A DNA stretch of 64,000 nt from Ramlibacter lithotrophicus (GTDB lineage Bacteria > Pseudomonadota > Gammaproteobacteria > Burkholderiales > Burkholderiaceae_C), in assembly GCF_012184415.1 (NCBI RefSeq), contig NZ_VTOX01000005.1, positions 186,001-250,000 of the forward strand, in the 5' to 3' direction. Positions within the stretch are counted from its first letter, which is position 1. The number at the start of each line of letters is the position of its first letter. This document shows, piece after piece, positions 27,209 to 37,898 of this stretch. The translations under genes and the position numbers were made by a program. The notes below the pieces were generated by a model. That model worked only from the letters and a program-made list of their open reading frames with translations, searched no databases and had not been told where the DNA came from.

Positions 27209-28059
27209 CCCGGCCGGCGCCCGCGACGCTGCCCGAGCCGCCGGCGCCCGAGCTGGGGGCCATGCCGGACGTGGTCGACCAGGTCGCGCTGGCGCGGCTC
27301 TATGGCGAGCCGCTGTTCGCCATGCCGACCGACCTCTACATCCCGCCGGATGCGCTGGAGGTCTTCCTCGAGGCCTTCGAGGGGCCGCTCGACCTGCTGC
27401 TGTACCTGATCCGCAAGCAGAACTTCAACATCCTCGACATCCCGATGGCTGGCGTCACGCGCCAGTACCTGGTGTACGTCGAGGAGATCCGCTCGCGCAA
27501 CCTGGAGCTCGCCGCCGAATACCTGCTGATGGCCGCGATGCTGATCGAGATCAAGTCGCGCATGCTGCTGCCGCCGAAGAAGAGCGCGGAAGGGCAGGAG
27601 GCCGAGGACCCGCGTGCCGAGCTGGTGCGGCGGCTGCTCGAGTACGAACAGATGAAGCTGGCGGCGGCGCGCCTGAACGAGGTGCCGCAACTGGGCCGCG
27701 ACGTCTGGCGGGCCGAGGTCTACATCGAGCAGTCCCTGCAGCCGCGCTTCCCGGACGTGAACGTCGCCGACCTGCAGGAGGCCTGGCGCGACATCGTCAG
27801 GCGCGCGAAGCTGGTGCAGCACCACAAGATCACGCGCGAGGAGCTGTCGGTGCGCGAGCACATGAGCGTCGTCCTGAAGCGCCTGCAGGGCCGCAAGTTC
27901 GTCGAGTTCGAGCAGCTGTTCGACGCCGCGCGCGGCGTGCCGGTGCTGATCGTCACCTTCATCGCCGTGCTGGAGCTGGCCAAGGAAGCGCTGATCGACC
28001 TGACCCAGGCGGAGGCCTTCGCCCCGATCTACGTGCGGCTTGCGTACCAGCCGGCGTGA
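27205..28059 (+). CDS. scpA: Segregation and condensation protein A
   Basis: Kleisin subunit that bridges SMC heads in the chromosome condensation complex, 284 residues. The N-terminal kleisin motif is FEGPLDLLLYLIRKQNFNILDIPM (about 63-86), followed by the helical EYLLMAAMLIEIKSRMLLP. The C-terminal winged-helix part includes VVLKRLQGRKFVEFEQLF and VTFIAVLELAKEALIDL. Residues 1-50 form a Pro/Ala-rich extension that is common in Comamonadaceae. The ATG at 27205 overlaps the DUF3460 stop. An scpB gene is not in the window. Confidence 0.95.
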   Translation: MTRPAPATLPEPPAPELGAMPDVVDQVALARLYGEPLFAMPTDLYIPPDALEVFLEAFEGPLDLLLYLIRKQNFNILDIPMAGVTRQYLVYVEEIRSRNLELAAEYLLMAAMLIEIKSRMLLPPKKSAEGQEAEDPRAELVRRLLEYEQMKLAAARLNEVPQLGRDVWRAEVYIEQSLQPRFPDVNVADLQEAWRDIVRRAKLVQHHKITREELSVREHMSVVLKRLQGRKFVEFEQLFDAARGVPVLIVTFIAVLELAKEALIDLTQAEAFAPIYVRLAYQPA

Positions 28060-28112
28060 ACCACACTTCCCGTATCTGGCCGCCGCCGGCCGCGAATGAC
28101 TGAGGTGACCCC

Positions 28113-29717
28113 GTGACAGCAACTTCCATGGACTTCGACGTCGTGATCGTCGGCAGCGGCCTGGCCGGCCTGTCGGCCGCCCTGCACCTGGCACCCTCGC
28201 ACCGGGTGGCGGTCCTCACCAAGCGCGGCATCACCGACGGCTCCAGCGAACGGGCCCAGGGCGGCATCGCCGCCGTGATGGCCGAGGGCGACACCTTCCA
28301 GTCGCACGTGGACGACACGGTGGTCGCCGGCGCGGGCCTGAACGACCTGGCCGCCACGCGCTTCGTCGTGGAGCACGCGCCCGAGAGCATCGCCTGGCTG
28401 CGCCAGCTGGGGGTGCCGTTCTCGCTGGAAGACGGCCAGCTGCACCTCACGCGCGAGGGCGGCCACAGCGCGCGCCGCATCGTGCACGTCACGGACGCCA
28501 CCGGCGCCGCCGTGCAGCAGACGCTGATCGAGCACGTGCGGCGCACGCCGAACATCACCGTGTTCGAGGGACACACGCTGGTCGACCTGATCACGAGCCG
28601 CAAGCTCGGCATGTCGAGCGGGACGCCGTCGGCCTGCCTGGGCCTGTACGCGCTGGACGAGGCGAAGGACCAGGTCATCACCTTCCGCGCGCCGCAGACC
28701 ATCCTGGCAACGGGCGGCGCCGGCAAGGTCTACCTCTACACGACCAACCCCGACACGGCGACCGGCGACGGCATCGCCGCGGCCTGGCGCGCCGGGTGCC
28801 GCGTGACGAACATGGAGTTCATCCAGTTCCACCCGACCTGCCTCTACCACCCCAACGTCAAGTCGTTCCTGATCAGCGAAGCGGTGCGCGGCGAGGGCGG
28901 GCGCCTGCTGCTGCCGGACGGCACGCGCTTCATGCCGCGGCACGACGAGCGCGGCGAACTGGCGCCGCGCGACGTGGTGGCGCGGGCGATCGACTTCGAG
29001 ATGAAGAAGGGCGGCCTCGACTGCGTGTACCTGGACATCTCGCACCAGCCGGAGGCGTTCATCAAGGAGCATTTCCCGACGATCCACGCCCGCTGCCTGG
29101 AACTGGGGATCGACATCACGAAGCAGCCGATTCCGGTCGTCCCGGCCGCGCACTACACCTGCGGCGGCATCCACACCGACCTGGCCGGCCGCACCGACCT
29201 GGCCGGGCTGCACGCGATCGGCGAAGCGGCCTACACCGGCCTGCACGGCGCCAACCGGCTGGCGAGCAACTCGCTGGTCGAATGCATGGTGTTCGCGCGC
29301 GCGGCCGCCCACGACATCCGCGCGACCCCGCTGCCGACGCCGCCTGCCGTTCCTGCCTGGGACGTCAGCCGCGTGACCGACCCGGACGAGTGCGTCGTCA
29401 TCTCGCACAACTGGGACGAGCTGCGCCGCTCCATGTGGGACTACGTCGGCATCGTCCGCACGAACAAGCGCCTGGAGCGCGCCGCCCACCGCATCCGCCT
29501 GCTGCAGGAAGAGATCCAGGAGTTCTACGCGAACTTCCACGTGACGCGCGACCTGCTCGAGCTGCGCAACCTGGTCACGGTGGCCGACCTGATCGTGAAG
29601 TCGGCGCAGGCGCGGCACGAGAGCCGGGGACTGCACTTCAGCCGCGACTATCCCGACATGCTGCCGAACGCGGTGCCCACCATCCTCACTCAGGAGCAGG
29701 TGCTCTCGCGCGCCTGA
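28113..29717 (+). CDS. nadB: L-aspartate oxidase
   Basis: Flavoenzyme that oxidises L-aspartate to iminoaspartate for de novo NAD synthesis, 534 residues. The FAD-binding Rossmann motif VVIVGSGLAGLSAALHL is at about 9-25. Catalytic-region landmarks are SSERAQGGIAAV, GGHSARRIVHV, HPTCLYHP and HYTCGGIHTDLAGRTDLAGLHAIGE (succinate dehydrogenase-type flavoprotein fold). GTG at 28113 has an AGGTGA ribosome site; an ATG five codons later is the alternative. The 3' end overlaps the convergent acyltransferase gene by 32 bases. nadA and nadC follow on the opposite strand beyond that gene. Confidence 0.95.
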   Translation: MTATSMDFDVVIVGSGLAGLSAALHLAPSHRVAVLTKRGITDGSSERAQGGIAAVMAEGDTFQSHVDDTVVAGAGLNDLAATRFVVEHAPESIAWLRQLGVPFSLEDGQLHLTREGGHSARRIVHVTDATGAAVQQTLIEHVRRTPNITVFEGHTLVDLITSRKLGMSSGTPSACLGLYALDEAKDQVITFRAPQTILATGGAGKVYLYTTNPDTATGDGIAAAWRAGCRVTNMEFIQFHPTCLYHPNVKSFLISEAVRGEGGRLLLPDGTRFMPRHDERGELAPRDVVARAIDFEMKKGGLDCVYLDISHQPEAFIKEHFPTIHARCLELGIDITKQPIPVVPAAHYTCGGIHTDLAGRTDLAGLHAIGEAAYTGLHGANRLASNSLVECMVFARAAAHDIRATPLPTPPAVPAWDVSRVTDPDECVVISHNWDELRRSMWDYVGIVRTNKRLERAAHRIRLLQEEIQEFYANFHVTRDLLELRNLVTVADLIVKSAQARHESRGLHFSRDYPDMLPNAVPTILTQEQVLSRA

Positions 29718-31731
29718 GGGCCCCGGCTTCCCTCGGGCCGGCCGCCAGGGTCCGGTTCAGGACCGTCCCGAGCTTGGCCGCGGCGTAGTCGGAAACGTGG
29801 TCGGTGTAGCTGTACAGAACGCCCTTGCCGTCCGCCGACGTGCAAAAGCCGGAGTGCTCGTCGCACAGGTGGGGAACCGTGTCGAAGATCGCGATGCGCC
29901 CTGGCGCCATCTGCCGGACCTCCCCGAGCAGCCGCAGGTACTGGCCGGACAGCTCCCGGTGCCGGGCCAGCGCGAGGCGACAGCCGGGCTTGGGCGCCAC
30001 GACGGCGAACCAGCTGGCCAGTGGCTCGGGCGGCACCAGCCGCGCCTTCGTCAGGCACTTGCCGGGATCGGGCAGCGTGGGGTTGTCGACGACCAGCACG
30101 ACCTTCTTGCCGGCGCGCAGCAGTTCCGCGGTGAAGCGCGAGAGGCCGTCGCGCGCCACGGCGTAGTGGAGGCTGGCCGGCAGGTCCTCGATGCTGTCTT
30201 CCGACTTCAGGTTGAACAGCGCGCGCGTGGCAGCGGCCACGACGACGGTTTCGACGTTGGGATTGACGGCGACCGTGTCGAGGGCGAGTCGCACCCCAGG
30301 CTGGTGGCGCGCGTAGCCGCCGGCGTCCGTCAGCAGCGGAATGACCTGGGTGTGCGGCAGCGCGCCGCCGATGAACAGCCACCGGCCGGCCTCCGACGAG
30401 GTACGCACCAGGCCGTTGAGCAGCGCGTCGGCCTTGCTGTCGCCGACCAGCGCGAAGCGCTCCGTGCCCCGCGGGTCCCTGGCGCAGCCGCGCACGAGGT
30501 GCCGCAGGTCGGGACGGGCCAGCCTGCAGTCGTCGAGCAGCTCCGGGGTCTGTTCCTGGAACCGGCCGGCCGTCAGCGCGACTCGAGGCCCGTCACCGCC
30601 CTGCCCGCCCCGCTGCGCGAGCAGGACGCCGGCGCCGCCGAGGACGGCCATGAGGCCCGCCAGCACCGCCACCTTCTGCCGCGCGTGCGCCCCCGTGCGC
30701 AGCGGCGTCTCCACCAGCTTCCACGTGCCCCAGGAAAGCAGCACCGCCAGCACGAACAGCAACAGCAGCCCCTCGGGCCGCGGATCGGCGTTGAACAGGA
30801 TGCGCGCGAGCGCCAGGAGCGGCCAGTGCCAGAGGTAGAGCGGGTAGCTGATGTTGCCGAACCACACCATCGCGCGGTTGCCGAGAACCACCTGGTTCCA
30901 GCGAGCCTGCGGGCCGGCCGCGATGACCAGGCCGGCGCCGGACACCGGCAACAGTGCCCACCACCCGGGAAATTCACTGGCGGAGTGGATCAGGCCGATC
31001 CCGAGCACGAGCAGGCCAAAGCCGGCCACCGACAGCAGGGCTGGCCGTGCCGGCGGCCAGTCGCCCCCGGCGCGATGGGCCGCCAGCGCCAGCAGCGCGC
31101 CCGCGAGCAGTTCCCACACGCGGAACACCGGCAGGTAGAAGGCCGCGACCGCGTCGTGCCGCAGCATCGCCACGCCGGACAACAGCGAGACCAGGAACAC
31201 CACGGCGACGATTCGCAGCCGGTGCCGGTGCTCCCGCAGGAACCAGAGCAACAGCGGCCAGGCGATGTAGAACTGTTCCTCGATCCCGAGGCTCCACAGG
31301 TGGGCGAGCGGCTTGGCTTCCAGGGCGATGTCGAAGTAGCCGCTCTCGCGCCACAACAGCAGGTTGGCGGCGAAGGCGGCGCCGCTGGCCGTGTGCGCGC
31401 CCAGTTGCGCGTACTCGTCCGGACGAAGCCATGACCAGCCAGCCGCCAGGACCGCCGCGAGCACCAGCGCCAGCGCGGGGAACAGGCGCCGCACCCGGCG
31501 GGCATAGAAGGACAGGACGGAGAACGTGCCGGCCGACACCTCCTCGACCAGGATGCGGGTGATCAGGAAGCCGGAGATGACGAAGAAGATGTCGACGCCG
31601 ACAAAGCCGCCGAGGAACACATGCGGGAAGAAGTGGTAGCCGACCACCGAGAGGATGGCCACGGCACGCAGGCCGTCGATGTCCGGCCGCCACGTGGAAG
31701 GCGCCCGCGCGCCGGACCCCGTCTTCTCCAT
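29686..31731 (-). CDS. OafA/YrhL-type acyltransferase with SGNH domain
   Basis: A 681-residue membrane O-acyltransferase that would acetylate surface polysaccharide such as O-antigen. The N-terminal acyltransferase-3 domain (about 15-365, roughly ten spans) has the conserved RPDIDGLRAVAILSVVGYHFFP and FVGVDIFFVISGFLITRIL motifs. The C-terminal periplasmic SGNH domain (about 400-670) has the GDSK variant of the GDS block (FALVGDSKADALLNG). A GGAGAAGGAG ribosome site and a TACACT -10 box (31764-31759) precede it. It sits between nadB and nadA, with 32 bases of convergent overlap with nadB, and it has no biosynthetic link to NAD. No other polysaccharide genes are nearby. Confidence 0.9.
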   Translation of the reverse strand: MEKTGSGARAPSTWRPDIDGLRAVAILSVVGYHFFPHVFLGGFVGVDIFFVISGFLITRILVEEVSAGTFSVLSFYARRVRRLFPALALVLAAVLAAGWSWLRPDEYAQLGAHTASGAAFAANLLLWRESGYFDIALEAKPLAHLWSLGIEEQFYIAWPLLLWFLREHRHRLRIVAVVFLVSLLSGVAMLRHDAVAAFYLPVFRVWELLAGALLALAAHRAGGDWPPARPALLSVAGFGLLVLGIGLIHSASEFPGWWALLPVSGAGLVIAAGPQARWNQVVLGNRAMVWFGNISYPLYLWHWPLLALARILFNADPRPEGLLLLFVLAVLLSWGTWKLVETPLRTGAHARQKVAVLAGLMAVLGGAGVLLAQRGGQGGDGPRVALTAGRFQEQTPELLDDCRLARPDLRHLVRGCARDPRGTERFALVGDSKADALLNGLVRTSSEAGRWLFIGGALPHTQVIPLLTDAGGYARHQPGVRLALDTVAVNPNVETVVVAAATRALFNLKSEDSIEDLPASLHYAVARDGLSRFTAELLRAGKKVVLVVDNPTLPDPGKCLTKARLVPPEPLASWFAVVAPKPGCRLALARHRELSGQYLRLLGEVRQMAPGRIAIFDTVPHLCDEHSGFCTSADGKGVLYSYTDHVSDYAAAKLGTVLNRTLAAGPREAGALRRARAPAPE

Positions 31732-31783
31732 ATGCCCTGGACTCCTTCTCCAGGCGCAGTGTAGACGTGCGCGGGGGTGGCTC

Positions 31784-32902
31784 CTAGGCCGCGCCGATGT
31801 TCGGCACCAGCGACCCCGGCGGCTGGCCCGCCTTGAGCGCGGCCGTGAAGGCCAGCATGCGGTCGATCGGCAGCCGGGCGCGCTGGCCGACCGCGGGATC
31901 GACGTGGACCTCGTTGGCGCCGGTCTCCAGCACCGCCGCCAGCCCGGCCAGCCCGTTCATCGCCATCCACGGGCAATGGGCGCAGCTCTTGCACGTGGCG
32001 CTGTTGCCGGCCGTCGGCGCCTCGATGAACACCTTGTCCGGATTGAGCGTGCGCAGCTTGTGCATCATCCCGTTGTCGGTGGCGACGATGAACTCCTTCG
32101 CGTCCATCTCCCGGGCCGCCTTGAGGATGGCCGAGGTCGATCCCACGGCGTCGGCCAGCGCCACCACTTCGGCCGGCGACTCCGGGTGCACCAGCACCTT
32201 GGCCCTGGGGTACTGCTTCATCAGCGCTTCCAGCTCGAAGGCCTTGAACTCGTCGTGCACGATGCACGCACCGTTCCAGAACACCATGTCGGCGCCGGTC
32301 TCGCGCTGGATGTAGCCGCCCAGGTGCCGGTCCGGCGCCCACAGGATCTTCTGGCCCGCATCCTTCAGCGCCCGGACGATGTCCAGGGCGCAACTGGACG
32401 TGACCAGCCAGTCCGAGCGCGCCTTCACCGCGGCGCTGGTGTTGGCGTACACGACCACCGTGCGGTCCGGGTACTGGTCGCAGAAAGCCGAGAACTCGGC
32501 GATCGGGCAGCCGAGGTCGAGCGAACAGGTGGCGTCCAGGTCCGGCATCAGCACGCGCTTTTCCGGCGACAGGATCTTGGCGGTCTCGCCCATGAAGCGC
32601 ACGCCCGACACCACGAGGGTCCGGGCGGGGTGGTCGCGGCCGAAGCGGGCCATCTCGAGCGAGTCGCTGACGATGCCGCCGGTCTCCTCGGCCAGGTCCT
32701 GAAGGTCAGGATGCACGTAGTAGTGCGACACCATCACGGCGTCGCGTTCCTTCAGCAGGCGCCGGATGCGGTCCTTCAGCCCGGCCCGCTCGGCCGGGGA
32801 CGGCTCGGCCGGCACCCGCGCCCAGGCGTGCCTCGTGTCGCAGGCGTTGCCGGGCAACGGCTGCTCGTACTCGACGTCGAAAATCGGGATCACGGCGCTC
32901 AT
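31784..32902 (-). CDS. nadA: Quinolinate synthase
   Basis: [4Fe-4S] enzyme that condenses iminoaspartate with dihydroxyacetone phosphate to quinolinate, 372 residues. Cluster ligands are in [10 protein letters not shown] (about 124-133), TSSCALDIV (about 177) and [15 protein letters not shown] near the end. Three-fold repeated NadA sub-domain motifs ([35 protein letters not shown]) are intact. The start ATG overlaps the nadC stop by one base (TGATG), so nadC-nadA form one transcript. NAD made here feeds the NAD-linked formate dehydrogenase in the same window only in a general sense. Confidence 0.96.
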   Translation of the reverse strand: MSAVIPIFDVEYEQPLPGNACDTRHAWARVPAEPSPAERAGLKDRIRRLLKERDAVMVSHYYVHPDLQDLAEETGGIVSDSLEMARFGRDHPARTLVVSGVRFMGETAKILSPEKRVLMPDLDATCSLDLGCPIAEFSAFCDQYPDRTVVVYANTSAAVKARSDWLVTSSCALDIVRALKDAGQKILWAPDRHLGGYIQRETGADMVFWNGACIVHDEFKAFELEALMKQYPRAKVLVHPESPAEVVALADAVGSTSAILKAAREMDAKEFIVATDNGMMHKLRTLNPDKVFIEAPTAGNSATCKSCAHCPWMAMNGLAGLAAVLETGANEVHVDPAVGQRARLPIDRMLAFTAALKAGQPPGSLVPNIGAA

Positions 32903-33765
32903 CAGATTTCCTTGAGTCGCATGGAAAAGTCGATCGCCTTCACGTCCTTGGTGAGGGCTCCGATGGAGATGCGGTCCACGCCGGTTTCCGCAAGCGGGCG
33001 CAGCGTCTCCAGCGTGACGCCGCCCGAGATTTCCAGCACCGCCCGCTGGTCGTTGGTCCGCACGGCCTCGCGCAGCGTGGGCAGGTCCATGTTGTCGAGC
33101 AGGATCATGGTGGCGCCGTTGTCGAGCGCCTCCTTCAGCTGCGCCAGCGTCTCGACTTCGATCTCGACGAACGCCGCCTGCGCGGCGACCTTCGCCGCCG
33201 CCTGCAGCACCTGCTTCACGCCGCCGGCGGCCGCGATGTGGTTTTCCTTGATCAGCACGGCGTCGAACAGGCCGATGCGATGGTTGGTGCCGCCGCCGGT
33301 GCGCACCGCGTATTTCTGGGCCAGGCGCAGGCCGGGCAGCGTCTTGCGGGTGTCGACGATCTGCGCCCGCGTGCCCCGCACGGCCTCGACGTACGTCGCG
33401 GTCTTCGTGGCCACGGCACTCAGCAGCTGCAGGAAGTTCAGGGCCGTCCGCTCGGCGGTGAGCAGGCCGCGCGCGCTGCCTTCGATTTCCACCACCACCT
33501 GGTCGGCCATCGTCCGCTGGCCCTCGCCGACGAGCCAGTGCACCGTTGCCGCCGGATCCACCTGCCGCACGGCAGCCTCTACCCAGGCCGCGCCGCAGAT
33601 CACGGCCGGCTGGCGGGCCAGGATCCGGGCCCGGGCGCGGCGGTCCGCCGGGACCAGGGCGGCCGTGAGATCGCCGGCCCCCACGTCCTCGGCCAGAGCC
33701 CGCGCGGCATCGGCCCGGGCCAGCTCTGCCAGCGCTGCCGCGGAAAAATCGGTTGTCGTTGCCAT
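32902..33765 (-). CDS. nadC: Nicotinate-nucleotide pyrophosphorylase (quinolinate phosphoribosyltransferase)
   Basis: This enzyme converts quinolinate and PRPP to nicotinate mononucleotide, 287 residues. Family motifs: [14 protein letters not shown] (about 23-36); [57 protein letters not shown] (about 140-178), with the substrate-binding Arg and Lys residues; and [10 protein letters not shown] near the end. The start MATTTDFSA at 33765 is supported by a -10-like TATGCT only six bases upstream and no ribosome site, so the mRNA may be leaderless. The upstream in-frame start at 33897 overlaps the divergent promoter and is rejected. Confidence 0.95.
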   Translation of the reverse strand: MATTTDFSAAALAELARADAARALAEDVGAGDLTAALVPADRRARARILARQPAVICGAAWVEAAVRQVDPAATVHWLVGEGQRTMADQVVVEIEGSARGLLTAERTALNFLQLLSAVATKTATYVEAVRGTRAQIVDTRKTLPGLRLAQKYAVRTGGGTNHRIGLFDAVLIKENHIAAAGGVKQVLQAAAKVAAQAAFVEIEVETLAQLKEALDNGATMILLDNMDLPTLREAVRTNDQRAVLEISGGVTLETLRPLAETGVDRISIGALTKDVKAIDFSMRLKEI

Positions 33766-33771
33766 CGGGCA

Positions 33772-33907
33772 AGCATAGCCGCACGGCGCCCCCGCACGGG
33801 CTGTGCGGCCTTGTCCGGCATCAAGGGCGCACCGCGGCTCGTGGCACCACGCGAACGACGACCGGCGCGGCTCAGAGCGTGCTCCCGGCGCGGGCATCGC
33901 CTAGACT
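33772..33907. promoter_or_regulatory. Divergent leaderless-type promoters of nadC and the CusF-like gene
   Basis: On the minus strand TATGCT (33777-33772) ends six bases before the nadC ATG (33765). On the plus strand TAGACT (33902-33907) ends six bases before the CusF-like ATG (33914). In both cases the expected transcription start falls on the A of the start codon, and no ribosome site is visible. -35 boxes are weak. Confidence 0.4.
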
Positions 33908-33913
33908 GTAGAC

Positions 33914-34285
33914 ATGAACCGACTCGCTCCCGTGCTCCTGGCGCTGAGCCTGGCCACGGCTTTGCCTGCCGCGCGGGCACAGGCCCAGGGCGAACTGCCC
34001 AGCGTCCGGATGGTGCGAGGGCACGTCGCCGCCGTCGATCGGGCTCGGCGGCTGGTGGTGCTGAAGCATGACGAGATCCCCAGCCTGGGGATGCCGGAAA
34101 TGCAGATGGAGTACGTGGTTCCCGAAGGCGCGGTCTTCCCCGAGCTGGCCGCCGGCGACAAGGTGCGGTTTGCCGTGGTCCGCATTGACGGCCGCCACGT
34201 GATCACCCGCGTCGCGGCGCTTCCGCCAACCCGCAGCGCGGCCCGGCAGCGCGGGTCGCGGGACGCAGCCCGCTCCGACCCCTGA
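33914..34285 (+). CDS. CusF-like periplasmic copper-binding protein
   Basis: A 123-residue protein with a signal peptide cleaved near ARAQA (residue 25) and a small OB-like CusF/YdeI domain. The metal-site segment KHDEIPSLGMPEMQMEYVV (about 51-69) aligns with CusF, giving candidate ligands His52, Met63 and Met65. The residue equivalent to the unusual Trp44 that caps Cu(I) in E. coli CusF is Met60 here. It is a single gene, divergent from nadC, with no cusCBA pump beside it. A copper chaperone or buffer role follows from the family; the substituted cap may alter affinity. Confidence 0.8.
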   Translation: MNRLAPVLLALSLATALPAARAQAQGELPSVRMVRGHVAAVDRARRLVVLKHDEIPSLGMPEMQMEYVVPEGAVFPELAAGDKVRFAVVRIDGRHVITRVAALPPTRSAARQRGSRDAARSDP

Positions 34286-34335
34286 CGCCGGCGCAAGCCT
34301 ACGGGCGAGCAACGGCTCCGGGCGACAATGGCCGC

Positions 34336-34661
34336 ATGAACACTGCATATGCGCAGCGCGAACCCTCGCGCGCCGAGGTCGATGCGCTGCCCGGGCCGAC
34401 CCTGCTGGAGTTCGGCGCCCCCTGGTGCGGGTGGTGTCGCGGCGCCCAGCCGCTGATCGGCCAGGCCCTGGCAGCCCATCCGGGGCTGAGGCACCTGAAG
34501 GTCGAGGACGGCAGCGGCCGCCCGCTGGGCCGCTCCTACCGCGTCAAGCTCTGGCCGACGCTCATCTTCCTGCGCGACGGCGAGGAGGTGGCACGGCTGG
34601 TGCGGCCGCAGGACGCGGCCGCGGTCGGCGAGGCGCTCGCGCGGATCGCTCCGGAACCTTC

Positions 34662-34665
<4 letters not shown>
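34336..34665 (+). CDS. Thioredoxin-family protein
   Basis: A 109-residue thioredoxin fold with the active site APWCGWCRGAQP (Cys31, Cys34), the cis-proline in KLWPTLIFLRDGEEV and no signal peptide, so it is cytoplasmic. CGWC differs from the CGPC of TrxA, so this is a paralogue of the thioredoxin-like group rather than the main thioredoxin. A GACAAT -10-like box (34325-34330) lies five bases before the ATG and no ribosome site is seen, suggesting a leaderless transcript. The stop overlaps the convergent response regulator gene by four bases. Confidence 0.85.
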
Positions 34666-36085
<1,420 letters not shown>

Positions 36086-36089
<4 letters not shown>

Positions 36090-37717
36090 TGAATGCTCTC
36101 CGAGAGATGAAGCGCCGACTCGCCGACGGGCAGCCGGGCCGGCAGGCAGATGCGGAACGTGCTGCCCTCGCCCACCGTGCTTTCGACCTCGATCTCGCCG
36201 CCGTGCGAGCGGACGATGCCGTAGCTCACCGACAGGCCGAGGCCGGTGCCCTTGCCCACCTCCTTGGACGTGAAGAACGGATCGAAGATGCGCTGCAGGT
36301 TCGCCGTCGGGATGCCGCAGCCGGTGTCGGCGATCGCGATCTCCACCACCGGCAGGGCTTCGCTGGCGCCGGCCAGCTTGCGCGGCGGCAGCAGCCGGCT
36401 GCGCACGGTGACGCGGCCCCGGCCCTCGATGGCCTGCTGCGCATTGACCAGGATGTTCATGAACACCTGCTTCATCAGGTCACCGTCGACCGACAGCCGC
36501 GGCAGGTCGGGGTCGAGGTCGGTGACGATCTCGACCTGCTGCAGGGCGGCCGAGCGCTCCACGAAGCGCACCGTCTCCTGCACCAGCTGGTTCATGTCGA
36601 CCAGCGCCTTTTCGGGCGTCTTCTCGCGCGCGAAATCGAGCAGCCGGCGGATGATGCTGGCGCAGCGCTTGGTTTCGCGGATCACGAGGTCCAGGTCGTC
36701 GGCGTCGGCGCTGCCTGCGGGCATCTTCTTGCGCAGCAGCGTGGTGAACGTCAGCACGCCGGTCAGCGGGTTGTTCAGCTCGTGCGCGATGCAGGCGGCG
36801 AGCTGGCCGATGGAGGCCAGCTTCTCCCCGCGCGCGACTTCGGCCTCGGCCAGCCGCAGTTCCGCGGTGCGCTCCTTGACCTTTTCCTCGAGCTTCTCGA
36901 CCCAGCCTTCCATTTCCTCCCGCGACGCCTTCAGCGCCGCCATCATCGTGTTGGTGGAGCGGGCGAGGCTGCCGAACTCGTCGTCGCCGCGCACCGGGAT
37001 CGAATGGTCGAAGTTGCCGGAAGCCAGCCGCTTGGCGCCTTTCTCCAGGTCGGACAGGCGCACGTAGATCAACCGGTGCAACAGCCACCCGACGCTCAGC
37101 GCCACCAGGAGGACGAAGCCGACCGACACCACGATCATGTTGATCATGTGGCTGCGCATGGTCTGGTTGATCGCATCCATCGAGTACGTGATGTCGACCA
37201 CGCCGAGCACGGGCTGCGCCTTGGGGTCGTTGTGGCACGAGGCCGCGGCGCACGACTTCTCGTTGCGGATCACCTCCATGGTGCCCAGGCGCTGGTGGCC
37301 GTCGGCGGTCTCGAAGATGCGCCACTTCTTGTGGTTCGGGATGTCCGAGAGCACCTTCTCGGCTTCGTGGCAGTTGGAGCAGTGCTCGGCTTCCTTGTCG
37401 ATGTTCTGGCCGATCTCCTCCGGGTGGTTGGAGTGCGCGATCACGCCGCTCTTGCGCACCACGCGCACCCGCTGGATGCCCTGCTGCTTGCCGATGTCCT
37501 GGATGATCTTGTCGACGATGTCGGGCTCGTCGAGCAACATGGCGTAGCGGGTGCTGCGGGCGATCACCTGCGACAGCTGCGTCATCTGGGCCACCAGGGT
37601 GTTCAACTGGTCGCTGCGCGCCTGCTGCGCGACCAGGAACACGAACAGCACCATCACGGTCACCAGGACCGCGCTGAGGGAGAGACTGACCCTGGCTTTG
37701 AGGCTGGTCGGGAACAT
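36086..37717 (-). CDS. Sensor histidine kinase with heme c-type periplasmic domain
   Basis: A 543-residue membrane kinase. TM1 covers about 11-30 and TM2 about 192-212, and they flank a periplasmic domain of about 160 residues. That domain contains CSNCH (113-117) and CAAASCH (156-162), a CX2CH and a CX4CH heme-attachment motif. HAMP (about 213-266), HisKA with His312 in AAC-IAHELNNPL, and HATPase_c with DTGCGIP, FDPFFTSK and GTGLGLS follow. Covalent heme would let it sense periplasmic redox state, NO, CO or O2. It is the first gene of the pair with the sigma-54 activator (four-base overlap) and is preceded by an FNR-like box. Family membership is certain; the heme role is inferred from motifs. 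Confidence 0.9.
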
Positions 37718-37784
37718 GCCGGCGGGGCGCGCCGTGGTGCAGCGCGCCTCGGGGCCAGTGTGCCCTCAACCGTAACAGGGTCGT

Positions 37785-37798
37785 TTGATCACAAGCAA
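37785..37798 (-). promoter_or_regulatory. FNR/Anr-like box upstream of the heme sensor kinase
   Basis: On the minus strand the site reads TTGCT-TGTG-ATCAA, matching TTGAT-N4-ATCAA at 9 of 10 positions. It lies 67 bases before the kinase ATG. An FNR class II centre at -41.5 would put the transcript start near 37750. Only a weak -10 (CACACT, 37762-37757) is present there. Confidence 0.5.
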
Positions 37799-37837
37799 GT
37801 GAGCCGGGGTTAGCGCCTGCCGCGGCGCAGGAACGAA

Positions 37838-37860
37838 GAAGCGGGGACGAGCCCCGCTTC
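37838..37860 (-). terminator. Hairpin terminator after ctpA
   Basis: Perfect 9-base stem GAAGCGGGG/CCCCGCTTC with a 5-base loop, 39 bases beyond the ctpA stop on the minus strand and before the kinase gene promoter. It is followed by a short T-rich run (TTCGTT). Confidence 0.6.
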
Positions 37861-37898
37861 CGGTGTCGCATGGAGCGCGGCCCGCCGGCCGCCGCGAC

